Source: Vibrio neptunius
GTDB lineage: Bacteria; Pseudomonadota; Gammaproteobacteria; Enterobacterales; Vibrionaceae
Direction of reading: 5' to 3'
Length of the DNA stretch: 64,000 nucleotides
NCBI GenBank assembly: GCA_019339365.1
Contig: CP079859.1
Location: 1-64,000, forward strand
Below the pieces are notes generated by a model, which made no database searches, was not told the origin of the DNA, and saw nothing but the letters and a program-made list of their open reading frames with translations. Positions 1 through 12,699 of the stretch are shown one piece after another. The translations under genes were made by a program, and so were the position numbers. Position 1 is the first letter of the stretch. The number at the start of each line of letters is the position of its first letter.

Positions 1-1020
1 AGAAACAATTGTGGAAGAGCTGTTTGACCTTTTACTGCCCCACCTAGAAAAGCTGCAGAATTTGGCTCGGCCATTTCAAAGGAGTGTAATTGCAAAACCT
101 TGCAGAGCTTGACAGCTTAGATTACGTCGACCTGTAATGAGTCAAGATCCTGGTATTCACATCCAGTCAGGGGCGCCACCGCCGTCGAGCAAGTAATGAA
201 TGAACCATTTATTGTGAAGTTAATCCTGATAGAGCTAAACCTACAGGTAAGATGCTGATTTGCATTTCGAAGTCCGCTGAACATAAAAAATCAACCTGGT
301 TACGTGCTTCAAAACCGCTTTAATTGCTCTATGGTCTATATCGGTTCCATGTGCCCAGTCGAAATCAGCACAGATTGGCCTGACGATCGATTTGCATCTT
401 CACGCTTATAGGAGTATCCGATGATCTCGCCTCAGGACGTCTTTGACCTTCAGCGGTGTGATGACTGAAACGGCTAACATCCCTTCCCAGACGCCTAATA
501 GCCCAGTACTGATGGATGGAAACGCTGAGGTACTAAAAGTACTTTGGCGGATGAGCCTCACCTTGGCTGCATGAGTGCAGAATGGTTGGCAAAGAATCAT
601 GGTTCCATAACTTGATGGTATTAACCTAACTATTTTGGGCTTGAATCAAATTACTGAACCAGATTCCTCATTTAGCGAATGTCCACTTAGATGCGGTTGA
701 GCACGGCGATACGATTTGCCTTCTCATGCATGCTGCGTTCAGGACGGTGCTGCCAGTAAATCTTATGGTCTTGCTGTGGCTGGGCTGGCTGGGGTACCAA
801 AGAGCGTGATTTAAAAATGCCCATGAAGCAAAATTAACTCAGCCTTTTTTGAAATAACTCCAGTCAGGAGAAAGCAGCAAACACACCTGTGAAGTCTGGA
901 GCCTAGATAATACAATCAACTGAGCCTCCACTCCCAGAGCTATGAAGTGGAACAGCTCTCTGCTACCGACCCAGACGATTTAACGCCGTCAAGCACTGCC
1001 ATTGTACCGCTCTGAAAAGC
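1..1020 (+). CDS. mutS: DNA mismatch repair ATPase MutS, C-terminal half (partial, many frameshifts)
   Basis: MutS binds mispaired bases and starts methyl-directed repair with MutL. No frame stays open for long here. Switching frames still recovers the order of the MutS C-terminal half. First come [14 protein letters not shown] (from base 15), then [20 protein letters not shown] around 110-175 and VEQVMNEPF around 195. A Walker A region is badly damaged near 245-300. Finally [10 protein letters not shown] and [18 protein letters not shown] lie at 690-810, close to the end of the ATPase domain. The N-terminal mismatch-binding half is outside the window. The stop cannot be fixed because the last ~100 bases are unreliable. 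At least eight indels are needed. I see these as read errors at a contig edge rather than decay, since the residues between the breaks are intact. Confidence 0.72.
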
Positions 1021-1062
1021 GGCGGCAAAGCGTTCTTGCGGCTCATTCGCGCGCTTCTCTTG

Positions 1063-2171
1063 TCACTTTATGTCTAACCGACGCTTTAAAGCTGCAATAG
1101 CAATTTCAATCGCCACGGCTTAAAAACACGATACTAGGCATAACAGCAATTCAAAGACTCCGGAGTGAATACTGTAAACCAGGCCTGGGTGTGGACCAAA
1201 GAACTCGCTAGAGATGTAGAAAGTGAATCCCGCGACCACGCTTGTAGATAAAAATACGCGCTCCCATTGTCTACACTGCGCAACGCTCAAATGAACGATA
1301 GCGCCATAAGCATCATCACTGCGATCGAGAATGGCTGAGTGATTTTACGCCAGTAAAGCCAACTCATAGCGAGGCATCCTGCTCGAAGCTTTGAGGTAAG
1401 TGACATAATCATATAATCCACTCAAAGTTATGTTCTTCTGGTTTTACCGCACTACAAGCTAAATTTATTCGGGCGAGAGAGGCTGTCCGACGTACCTTTG
1501 CAAACTGGTTTAGGAGATTCCCAATCTCATCTGGATACTCGTAACCTGAACATCTTTCATCACCCAGGTATTATCAGACAGATAATCGACTTCCCGCCTG
1601 CATGCACAACACTTTCTACTTGCTTTTTATCGCCGAAGCGCCATGTTCAAACCAGTAAAGTTTATCGTCTTCAACTTTGCCAAGAAAATAAAGTCGTTCG
1701 CATCTCGCGCCCAAACACCGGTTCGCACTGACACGATTTTCCGCTCCGCCAGATGCAAAGTAAAGCAATGCAGATCACGCGCCATCTTTTGAGCCGAGGG
1801 GCCCCCACTGACCAAGTAAAGTCACTAGAATCATTAATGGGACTGTTGTTTTTACTACTGACAGCCCGATATCAAGCTTGGAATAACCAGCCGCCTGCAT
1901 CACTACCAACTCGGAACTTGGAGGCCAGCATGCCTAATCCAATTAAAGCGCCCAATAATGCAGCCATTGGGAAGAACATTTCAATATCACGAGGAATACT
2001 CAACAATACGTAGAAAAGAGCTCTGGATTAAGTCCATAACTGCCCTGACCTACTTTACGTAGCTGCTCAACGTACTTGATGATGGGCAGAAAGGCCCACA
2101 AATGTCGCCAACACCAGTGACGTAGTTGCGATAATGGTTCTACCAATATACAGATCGAGAATTTTAAACAC
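1063..2171 (-). CDS. lptG: LPS export ABC transporter permease LptG (frameshifted)
   Basis: LptG is one of the two inner-membrane permeases of the LptB2FG complex that extracts lipopolysaccharide for transport to the outer membrane. Reading leftward with frame changes, the N-terminus FKILDLYIGRTIIATTSLV follows a GTG start at 2171. A central WARDANDFIFLAKLK stretch around 1690 matches the periplasmic domain, and GFTFYISSEFFGP around 1210 is the typical last membrane segments. The likely end is LKRRLDIK with a TGA at 1063-1065. Known LptG proteins are about 355 residues, and this extent fits that with several indels. It starts 3 bases after the lptF stop, so the two are one transcription unit. 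The call rests on these islands and on the adjoining lptF. Confidence 0.8.
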
Positions 2172-2174
2172 GAC

Positions 2175-3285
2175 TTATGCTGCCTTCTTTCTTTGTCTTA
2201 GTTTGTCTTTTAAAGCGTCGCATTGGAATACTGTCCAAAGAATTGATCCCCTAACGCAGTCAACAGCAAAGCGGCGTTAATCGGCCACATACCGATAAAA
2301 GACGGGATCGAGCCATCTTCCAGCGCAGACTTCGTTGCACTGATCGAGAGGAAATACGCCAGATAGATGAGAATCGCTGGGCCCATTTTCGCAAAGCGCC
2401 CCTGACGCGGATTCACCGCTGACAACGGAACAACCAACATGGTCAGAAGCGGAATGCAAACCACCAGAGAAATACGCCATTGCAATTCAGCCTGAGCGCG
2501 CGGATCTGGGTTAGACACTAACTGCATCGTAGGGATAGCTTCCCAGTCACGCCCTTTCGGTTTCACATCACGTTGACCAATCAAAACCTTCATACTGATC
2601 AAAATCGGTCACCATGTAATCAACGCGCGTTGGTACACCTTCATAACGCGTACCGTCGTACATGCGAATAACCTGACGTCCATCACTTAATTCTTTTCAC
2701 TTCACCAGATTGCGAGAAGGACACACTTGGCAAAATTGAATCACGTGGGCGCATCTGAGCAACGAATACATGTTTAAGCTGCTTGCCTTCAATATCATCA
2801 ATAAAGACCACTGAAGAACCGTCTGGGGTGCCTTGGAACTGACCCTTTTGCAATAAATCAACACTATTTTCAGCTTCCACTTCTTCCTGTAACTGAATCA
2901 GCTTTTCCTGACTCATTGGTGAAAAACACAAATGCATTGGCTGCGGCAATCACACCGGTAATAACGGCCAAATACAAGGCAGCACGTATCAGGAATTTAT
3001 TGCCGATCCCTGTTGTAATCATGACAGTTATTTCACTTTTCCGCATACAGACGACCGAAAGTCAGCAAAATACCAAGGAAAAGACTCAAAGGGAGCATCA
3101 ATAAGCCCATCGAAGGCATACTCAAACTCACATAGTGCATCACCAGACCGGCAGGGAATATCACCATCCGACGCATCCAGCTAAAACTTTGATCAATTTT
3201 TGGCTTAAAAACACTAAAAACAGGATAAAAATATCGCTAACTGGCTCTTGAGTGTCTCGTGGATCAAATATCTAACAATAATCAC
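2175..3285 (-). CDS. lptF: LPS export ABC transporter permease LptF (frameshifted)
   Basis: LptF pairs with LptG in the LPS extractor. The protein is read from a GTG start at 3285 ([19 protein letters not shown], typical LptF N-terminus). It continues through [20 protein letters not shown] near 2915 and a periplasmic part containing [20 protein letters not shown]. It ends with the membrane segments [20 protein letters not shown] and [12 protein letters not shown] before a TAA at 2175. At least four indels interrupt it; one extra T near 2213 creates a false stop after NATL. It is divergent from pepA across a 190-base AT-rich promoter region, the arrangement known from many gammaproteobacteria. 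Length is about 366 residues once frames are restored, normal for LptF. Confidence 0.88.
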
Positions 3286-4979
<1,694 letters not shown>

Positions 4980-4995
4980 TTTCTGAACAAATTCT

Positions 4996-5017
4996 AAAGG
5001 GCCGACAGGCCCTTTTT
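4996..5017 (+). terminator. Rho-independent terminator after pepA
   Basis: Stem AAAGGGCC / GGCCCTTT with a GACA loop and a T run, 17 bases after the pepA stop and 14 bases before holC. It probably reduces read-through into holC. Confidence 0.75.
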
Positions 5018-5030
5018 ATTCGGAATGATT

Positions 5031-5481
5031 ATGCCAAACGCGACGTTTTACATCATTAAGCCTGATTCACCACAAGCTAATCAAAAAGGCTTTGAGCAGT
5101 ATGTTTTGTTTCTGGCTGGTCACTTTGCCAAACAAGGCGCTAAGGTCTATCTCCATTGCCATGATAAACAACATGCGGAGCAGCTAGCGGAATGTTTCTG
5201 GCAAGTCGATGCCGAGCAATATCTGGCTCACAACCTCACAGGTGAAGGACCAAAATATGGCACAGGCATTGAAATCGGATACCAAGGCGTTAAGCCCTCA
5301 TGGAACCGTCAACTAGTAATAAATTTGGCGGAAAATGAGACAACCTTTGCGAATAAGTTTGCAGAGGTGGTAGACTTCGTCCCTTGCGAAGAAAAAGCCA
5401 AGCAACTGGCGCGAGAACGATATAAAATCTATCGCCAAGCGGGTTATCAGCTACAAAACGATCGACATCGCACATCACTAA
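5031..5481 (+). CDS. holC: DNA polymerase III subunit chi, HolC
   Basis: Chi joins the clamp loader (through psi) to single-stranded-DNA-binding protein at the replication fork; ssb itself lies at 62858-63409. The protein starts MPNATFYIIKPDS. The ATG at 5031 is preferred over 5025 because its spacing to GGAATG is better. It contains the family pattern LHCHDKQHAEQLAE, NLTGEGP and VINLAENE, and ends RYKIYRQAGYQLQ. An extra A near 5455 shifts the frame and adds a spurious tail. Removing it gives the usual ending TIDIAHH with TAA at 5479-5481, about 149 residues. The pepA-holC-valS order is conserved with E. coli. Confidence 0.92.
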
Positions 5482-5577
5482 TGGTCAATCCTTATAGTTA
5501 AGCTCTCCTTCGAGAGAGTTCACTTATAAAGATTGACTTAGAATTAAACTAGACCTATCTGCAGAATATCTATAGCT

Positions 5578-8457
5578 ATGGAAAAGACATATAACCCAAC
5601 TTCAATTGAACAAGCTTTTATACCAAGCTTGGGAAGAGAAAGGCTACTTTAAGCCACACGGCGACACGACGAAAGAATCATACAGCATCATGATCCCGCC
5701 ACCGAACGTCACTGGTAGCCTACACATGGGCCACGCGTTCCAAGACACCATCATGGATACTCTGATCCGTGCTGAGCGTATGAAGGGCAAAAACACCCTT
5801 GGCAAGTAGGTACAGACCACGCTGGTATCGCAACTCAGATGGTTGTTGAGCGTAAGATCGCCGCTGAAGAAGGCAAAACTAAGCACGATTACGGTCGTGA
5901 TGCTTTTATCGACAAAATCTGGGAATGGAAAAACGAATCTGGTGGCACAATCACTAAACAGCTTCGTCGCCTAGGCGCATCTGTAGACTGGGACCGCGAG
6001 CGTTTCCACTATGGATGCGGGCCTATCTAACGCTGTTCAAGAAGTGTTTGTTCGCCCGTACGAAGAAGACTTAATCTACCGTGGTAAACGTCTAGTAAAC
6101 TGGGATCCAAAACTGCACACTGCGATTTCTGATCTTGAAGTTGGAAAACAAAGACAAAAAAGGCCACATGTGGCACTTCCGCTACCCGCTAGCAAACGGC
6201 GTGAAGACAGCAGAAGGCAAAGACTACATTGTTGTTGCGACTACTCGTCCAGAAAACCATGCTTGGTGACACTGGTGTTGCTGTAAAACCCAGAAGACCC
6301 TCGTTACAAAGATCTTATCGGTAAAGAGATCCTGCTTCCTATCGTTAACCGTCTAATCCCTATCGTAGGCGATGAGCACGCAGATATGGAAAAAGGCACA
6401 GGTTGTGTGAAGATCACCCCTGCACACGATTTCAATGACTACGAAGTTGGTAAGCGTAACAACCTACCAATGATCAACATCCTAACTTTCAACGCTGATA
6501 TCCGTGATGCGGCTGAAGTCTTCACTACTAACGGTGAAGCTAGCGATGTTTACTCTACAGAGCTTCCTGCTAAGTACCACGGCATGGAGCGTTTTGCTGC
6601 ACGCAAAGCGATCGTTGCGGAATTTGAAGAGCTTGGTCTTCTTGATGAAATCAAAGATCACGACCTAACGGTTCCTTACGGCGACCGTGGTGGCGTAGTT
6701 ATCGAACCAATGCTAACAGACCAATGGTACGTGCGTGCTGCACCTCTTTGCTGAGCCCGCTGTTAAAGCAGTGGAAGATGGCGAGATCCAGTTCGTTCCT
6801 AAGCAGTACGAAAACATGTACTTCTCTTGGATGCGTGACATTCAAGACTGGTGTATCTCTCGTCAGCTTTGGTGGGGTCACCGTATCCCAGCTTGGTATG
6901 ACAACGACGGCAACGTATATGTAGGTCGTACTGAAGAAGAAGTACGTGCAAACAACAACCTTGCACCAGTCGTTGTTCTTCGCCAAGACGACGACGTACT
7001 GGATACGTGGTTCTCTTCTGCACTATGGACGTTCGGTACTCAAGGCTGGCCAGAGCAAACTGAAGACCTGAAGACATTCCATCCTTCAGACGTACTAGTA
7101 ACTGGTTTCGACATTATCTTCTTCTGGGTTGCGCGTATGATCATGATGACCATGCACTTCAACAAAGATGAAAACGGTAAGTCACAAGTACCATTCAAGA
7201 CCGTTTATGTAACGGGTCTAATCCGTGACGAAAACGGCGACAAGATGTCTAAGTCGAAAGGTAACGTACTTGACCCAATCGACATGATCGATGGTATCGA
7301 CCTTGAGTCTCTCGTAGAGAAGCGTTGTGGCAACATGATGCGGCCTCAGCTAGCGAAGAAGATCGAGAAGAACACTCGTAAGACTTTTGAAAACGGTATC
7401 GAACCATACGGTACTGACGCACTGCGTTTCACTCTTGCTGCTATGGCTTCTACTGGCCGTGACATCAACTGGGATATGAAGCGTCTTGAAGGTTACCGTA
7501 ACTTCTGTAACAAGCTATGGAACGCAAGCCGTTACGTACTGATGAATACAGAAGAGCACGATTGTGGCATGTCACTGTCTGCTGAAGAGCGCGCTAACCT
7601 TGAGTCCTCTCTTGCTGACAAATGGATTGAATCTCAGTTTGAGCTGGCTGCGAAAGAGTTTAACGCTCACCTAGACAATTACCGTCTAGACATGGCGGCA
7701 AACACGCTTTATGAATTCATCTGGAACCAATTCTGTGACTGGTACCTAGAGCTAACGAAACCCGCTCTTTTGGAAAGGCACTCGAAGCTCAGCAAGTTGC
7801 GACTCGCCACATGCTGATCACGGTACTTGAGAAAACGCTACGTCTAGCTCATCCCGTGCTTCCTTACATCACAGAATCTATCTGGCAGAGCGTGAAGCCT
7901 CTAGTAGACGGTGTTGAAGGCGACACTATTATGACTCAAGCGCTTCCTCAGTTTAACCAAGAGAACTTCAACGCTGAGATCGTAGAAGACATCGAATGGG
8001 TTAAGACTTTCATTACTGCTATCCGTAACTCCATGTGCCGAGTACGACATTGCACCAAGCAAAGGTCTATCGGTAATGGTTAAGGTTGCTGATGAGAAAG
8101 ATGCAGCTCGTATCGCAGCAAACAAGACTGTACTAAGCTCACTGGCTAAACTAGATGAAATCAAAGTTCTGGCTAAAGGTGAAGAGACACCAGCTTGTGC
8201 AACGAAACTGGTTGAAAAGTCTGAGCTGATGATCCCGATGGCTGGTCTGATTGACAAAGATGCCGAGCTTGCTCGTCTTGATGGCGAAATCAAAAACTCA
8301 CGGCGAAATCAAACGCATCGAAGGCAAACTAGGTAATGAAGGTTTCGTTGCTAAAGCGCCTGAAGCGGTTGTTGCGAAAGAGCGTGAAAAGCTAGAAGGT
8401 TACCAAGAAACCTTAATCAAGCTTGAAGAGCAGAAGACAACGATCGCGGCACTCTAA
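5578..8457 (+). CDS. valS: Valyl-tRNA synthetase ValS (multiple frameshifts)
   Basis: ValS charges tRNA-Val and edits misactivated threonine. It is read from the ATG at 5578 ([12 protein letters not shown]). The class I signature HMGH is in [17 protein letters not shown] near residue 45. Editing-domain sequence TTRPETMLGDT is recoverable near 6240. [17 protein letters not shown] lies near 6850, the KMSKS loop is at about 7244 ([10 protein letters not shown]), and the anticodon-binding domain and a C-terminal coiled coil end in TTIAAL. At least seven single-base indels are present, including one base missing near 5799 (LWQVG), others near 6012, 6145, 6250 and 6740, one near 7770 and one near 8035. 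All conserved motifs survive, so a working essential gene is likely. The restored length is about 955 residues. Confidence 0.93.
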
Positions 8458-8475
8458 ACCAGTACCACACAAAGA

Positions 8476-8504
8476 AAAGGCAGCGAATACGCTGCCTTTT
8501 TTTA
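8476..8504 (+). terminator. Terminator after valS
   Basis: GGCAGCG / CGCTGCC stem with an AATA loop followed by seven T, 20 bases after the valS stop and just before the convergent M48 peptidase gene ends. The A-rich 5' side could let it work in both directions. Confidence 0.85.
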
Positions 8505-8510
8505 TCTCTG

Positions 8511-9502
8511 CTATTCGCGTGCGGACTGGATACGTAGCTCAAAATCAGGGTGAGTACTCATCCACTCTGGTACGTCCAGCATTCCTTGTTGCCTGATTAA
8601 CTCGAACATGTCTGCCATCGGCACACTACTGCCATAGATATCCACCATCGCTTGTCGAGCATAAACGTCAGCTTCCAATTCAGCTTCACGAGAGTGACCA
8701 TTGGCAAGGAAGAAAACTCCTAGCCCAGCCAAGTTATCCACGACTCCCGAACTTTCGCCGGTTAAGAGGGCAACGCCAACGGAAAGTAAGTCTCGAGTGG
8801 ACCAAGCTTTTGATCATATGGCGATGATGAACATGACCTAGCTCGTGAAGTATAATGCTATCGAGTTGTTGTTCATTCTCAGCTAGAGTGACCAAGTCGT
8901 CGAGCAACACGATTTTCCCACCTGGTAAAGCAAATGCATTGGCGCCAAGTTCTGAGGAGCGAAACACCACCTCAATAGGATAAGGTAGTGGTTCCAGCTG
9001 TGTGACATGCTGAATCACGCGTTGGCGGATCGCATGCTGCTCTTGCAGACTCAACTTGCTCTCTTGCCAGCGATTATCAAAGCTTTCGAGTACTTTATCG
9101 CCCAGCGTCACTGCTACATAATCAGGGATGGCGTTGGCGACCTTCTCACTGGTCCATGGCAAAACATAAAAGTAGCTGCCTAATACCACCCGATACATAC
9201 TGCTACTGACAACAGCCAAGCCAACCAGTTAGCTTCCATTTTATCAATAGTGCTGCTTCTGCGATTTCGCTCCAGCCAGTGGCTGACGTCTGTAGTTCTC
9301 TCCACGACAAACACCCAGCCATCGGGGAATTTAAAACGCACGGGAGATTACCAACAGGCACACTGATATCGGCGTATTGCTGGTCACAGCTGATGATTTT
9401 CCCATCAACACGCAAACTTAATGCGTTGGCTTGAGTGACATCCAACTTGGCAGGATGACGCTCCGAGCTACGTGGCGGAAATGCCACCCCGTCAAATAGC
9501 AT
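8511..9502 (-). CDS. M48-family membrane zinc metallopeptidase (frameshifted)
   Basis: The zinc-site pattern HELGHVHHRH (HEXXH) lies near 8840 and the distal ligand region REAELEADVYA near 8680. Both are hallmarks of M48 peptidases (HtpX/Ste24/Oma1-like). Before the catalytic domain is a ~140-residue N-terminal part (SLRVDGKII, ISVPVGNLP) and at least one membrane segment near 9200, so it is probably membrane-anchored. Frames break near 8740, 9210 and 9240. Restored length is about 330 residues. The ATG at 9502 overlaps the yjgN stop by one base (TAATG), so the two are translationally coupled. The pairing of a DUF898 membrane protein with an M48 peptidase suggests a joint envelope quality-control role, which is inference. 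Substrates are unknown. Confidence 0.82.
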
Positions 9503-10675
9503 TAGCTGATTCCGATACCGAGATCAAAAGCCTGAGCCACTTCATCTGATACCGCTGATTTGACCGTTGAATCTTGATCTGTCGCTTTCAGTGCGCCCAT
9601 ATCACCAAACACAACGGTATTATCAGCAACATAGCGGGACGTTCTAACCATAACCCAAGGTCTGGCAATACTGAGGGTTACTACCTGCAATAAGAAGTTA
9701 GAGATCACCAACCAAGTGTACCCTCTCGCAGTTAGTGACGACTTGAAAGTGTATCGATTGTCTGACTCTTGCGCCGATTTTGCTTGTAGCTGGTCAAAAT
9801 GTAATTGCGTAATCTTGTTGTGGTATACGCCGTTAGACCGATAGTCAGAATGATGATGGCTAGGTAGGCCACAATAAACGTCATAAACTGAGATGCGCCC
9901 ATCAACGAGCTTAGATCGCCACTCTGAAATGTGGTGAAATCGAAACCGCTGAATACCGTCAGAGACATCACAACCAAAAGAACAATCGACGCAACAATAC
10001 CCAGACCTATCGCTTTTAGATAGGTTTTGAAGAAGAAGCCAGTCTCGAGTTCTGCACTGAACTTCCAGTCTCCGTATCGATAGCCATTAGAAAAATATCT
10101 ATGTGCGCCAGCCACGACCCATGCATACACCACAGCCATGAACACAAAAGAAGCAATACTCAATACCGTAGCTCCTACCGGCGAAACACTGGCGACTCCC
10201 ATGACTACACCAACGTAAATAGCCACAGCCAGCACAGCGCCTAAAACCTCGTCCCATCAGTGCCACATATGCATCTTTTAATGAAGAGTCAAAAGAGAAA
10301 TGAACATTGCGGTAACTCGTCATTGCGGCATCAAAACGGGCATTGCTCCACAATAACCAAGGTAAAGCAACCAAAAAGCCAGTAGTAGTACAGCACTCAC
10401 TACTGGGAAAATGCGTTAGCCACAGCCCAAATGACTAGAACTGCAACAGCGACTATACGCCCTTTTGAGGATTTGCATCGGCACAGCATGATACTCAAAG
10501 TTATCATTGTCGACATAGGTATTGCCGTAGAAATAGCGTTTTGTTCTGACCTTCGCCCAAGCAGAATAAATGCCCAAAGTGATGATGCTCAGCAGAACAT
10601 TGACTATCCAAATGCCAAAGAATTCGCCTCCCTTCCCTTAAAATTAATGGGATTCGTTATATGTTTTTGTTCCAT
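9502..10675 (-). CDS. yjgN: YjgN/DUF898 multi-spanning inner-membrane protein (frameshifted)
   Basis: This is read leftward from the ATG at 10675 (MEQKHITNPINFKGRGGEFF). The DUF898 hallmark GIYSAWAKVRTKRYFYGNT lies near 10580 and a second copy of the pattern, ARPWVMVRTSRYVADNTVVF, near 9640. Between them are several hydrophobic segments such as IGLGIVASIVLLVVMSLTVF. It is interrupted by indels near 10470, 10400, 10240 and 9770. DUF898 proteins are polytopic membrane proteins of unknown biochemical function. In E. coli yjgN also lies in the valS-argI neighbourhood. The restored length of about 385 residues fits the family. The stop codon overlaps the M48 start. Confidence 0.82.
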
Positions 10676-10974
10676 TTATTACATTTCCTGACGTAGTTGA
10701 CTAAAAAAACAAGGCAAATAATTTCTTACATTTCATTGCCATCGTCCATGTCTTAATAACAAGAAAATGCAACCAATTGATGTACATCACAAATAACATG
10801 AGTGATTGATACAATAATTTTACATATGGTAGACACCAAATTTGTTTCCTCATGAGATCTCAAATAGTTTTTGCTTGGCTACCGTCATGTTCGCTCAGCG
10901 CTTTTGTTGTTATTGAGCCAATCGAGTACGTGTCTTCTAGAATTACTTAAGAGGTCACCAAATAAGGAACCCAG
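10676..10974. promoter_or_regulatory. Divergent promoter region yjgN / binding protein
   Basis: This 299-base AT-rich spacer has no coding potential that I see. It contains the FNR-like dyad reported at 10777-10790. A Shine-Dalgarno AAGGAAC lies just before the ATG at 10975. Confidence 0.4.
10777..10790. promoter_or_regulatory. FNR-like dyad
   Basis: The sequence TTGATGTACATCAC matches the FNR consensus TTGAT-N4-ATCAA with a single mismatch at the last base. It lies 185 bases before the binding-protein ATG and about 100 bases before the yjgN start, so it could serve either gene. Binding is inferred only from the match. Confidence 0.35.
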
Positions 10975-11708
10975 ATGCTGAAGAAATCACTAGCGGCTAT
11001 TCCCTTGCTTCTGTTTATTCATATCATCAGCCTACGCCGAAAACACGCGTAAAACCGTCAACATCACCGCTGGAGATTGGCCTCCTTTATCGGTCAAAGC
11101 CTCGAAGATTACGGTGTCGTCGCACAAACCATCAAGCAGGTTTTTGCGTTACAAGGTTATAAGGTGGTTTTCACTTTCTACCCTTGGGCAAGAGCTTATG
11201 AGAAAGCCCAAAGTGGCGAATACGATGCCACTGCGGTGTGGATGTTTGATGATGAGCGGACGGAACATTTCTATTTCAGTGAACCCGTATCACAAGAGCA
11301 ATTTGTTTTCTTTCATCACAAAGACCTCGCCTTTGATTGGTCTACTATAGACGATCTCAAAAGGCTATAAGATGGGCGGCGGGCTTGGTTACAGCTATGG
11401 GGAAGCTTTGGATAGACTCATTGATGCCAAAGAGATCAGTATAAGCCGGGTCAATAGCCCCAGTCAGAATCTGTTGCGCCTTAACCACAAACGCATCCAA
11501 ATCTATCCGGAAGAACGGCAAATCGGCATATATCACCTAAAACCAACAACCAGAAGAGATTCAGGTAATATTACCTACCACCCGAAACCTTTTCTAACAA
11601 CGACGGCTTTGTCATGTTCTCAAAACTAAGTCCAAGAGGAAAAAACTACTAGAGGTTTTTAACCAAGGGCTTATTAAATGGCATCAGCAGCAATCTCAAA
11701 GCAACTAA
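10975..11708 (+). CDS. Periplasmic substrate-binding protein, SBP family 3-like (frameshifted)
   Basis: A signal peptide (LKKSLAAIPLLLFIHI then a break) precedes TVNITAGDWPPF, the typical first strand of small ABC-type polar amino-acid binding proteins. The middle part has YGVVAQTIKQVF, YPWARAYEKAQSGEYDATAV and a WMFDDERTEHFYFSEPV segment, which resembles the family's lobe II entry. The tail LEVFNQGLIKWHQQQSQSN ends at TAA 11706-11708. About four indels disrupt it. No permease or ATPase genes are adjacent, so it may be a stand-alone receptor, as is common for vibrio members of this family. The ligand is unknown. Its last four bases overlap the convergent dehydrogenase gene. Confidence 0.75.
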
Positions 11709-12670
11709 ACGACACGGTTTTGCTCTCGCCCTTGATGAAAAGCGTTAATATTGTCCATCAGAATATTCGCTAGATTCTGTATCGATGAGTCACTACCCCA
11801 CGCCACGTGTGGTGTTAGGAGTAAATTGGGCAAATTCATATTGGCGAGTAGCGGATTGCTATCATCCGCTGGCTCTTGGCTAAACACATCTACGCCAGCG
11901 CCAGCAATGGTGCCTCGTTTTAAGGCCTCAACCAGAGCCGCTTCATCAATCAACCCACCTCGACCAGTATTGATCAGCACACTGCCAGGCTTCATTTGAG
12001 CCAGTTCATGACGCCCAATCAAGTGATGAGTCTGTTCATTCAACGGACAATGTAGCGTCAACACATCAGCCATCATCAACACCTGCTCAAATGGCAGGTA
12101 GCCATTTCGACAAAGATTTGCGCCTTTATGTTCGGCGTAAATAACCTGCATCCCAACCGCCCTAGCCAGAGCCGCAGTGGCCTGACCCAAAGCTCCAGAA
12201 CCAACAACGCCCAAAGTTGATCCTGCTACGTCACCAATTGGGTGAGTAAAGAAGCAAAACTGCTTATTGCGCTGCCATTCCCCCATTAGCAATATCATTG
12301 TGATAGCCCATCAAATTGCGCTTAAGAGCAAATATCATCCCAACCACATGCTCAGGCACCGATTGAGTGGCATAGCCCCCGCACGTTTGTGACGGCTATG
12401 TTTTTGCTCACGGCAGTAATCAATGTCGATGTTGTTGAAGCCAGTAGCCGAGACCGCGATCAGCTTGAGCTCCGGCAGTTGACGCAATACTGCCGCATCT
12501 AATACGACTTTATTCGTGATGACGATTTGAGCATTTTTCAACCGCTCTACCACCAGCTCGGGGCTGGTAAAATCATATTCAATCCATTGATGGTCAAAAG
12601 GAAGGTGAGGTAATTCGATATAAGTTGGGATCGTTGCACGATCCAAGAACACAACATTCGGCAGCGACAT
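11705..12670 (-). CDS. D-2-hydroxyacid dehydrogenase, glycerate dehydrogenase-like (frameshifted)
   Basis: This is a NAD-dependent D-isomer-specific 2-hydroxyacid dehydrogenase. The start at 12670 (MSLPNVVFLDRAT) has an AAGGAG site five bases upstream. The N-terminal substrate domain contains LKLIAVSATGFNNIDIDYC. One or two indels around 12300-12400 interrupt the hinge. The NAD-binding motif is GVVGSGALGQATA near 12200, followed by NTGRGGLIDEAALVEAL. The catalytic His region is LTPHVAWGS near 11800, with the Glu in VDVFSQEPADDSNPL. Length is about 320 residues. The closest named family I recognise is HprA/YcdW-type glycerate or hydroxypyruvate reductase. The substrate is not certain. Confidence 0.87.
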
Positions 12671-12699
12671 AGCTTCTCCTTTCGCTGCCCATAATGAAA

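Noticed and set aside
5578..8457. valS as a pseudogene
   Set aside because: All class I synthetase motifs are intact and indels occur at the same rate in neighbouring genes. Errors are the simpler explanation for an essential gene.
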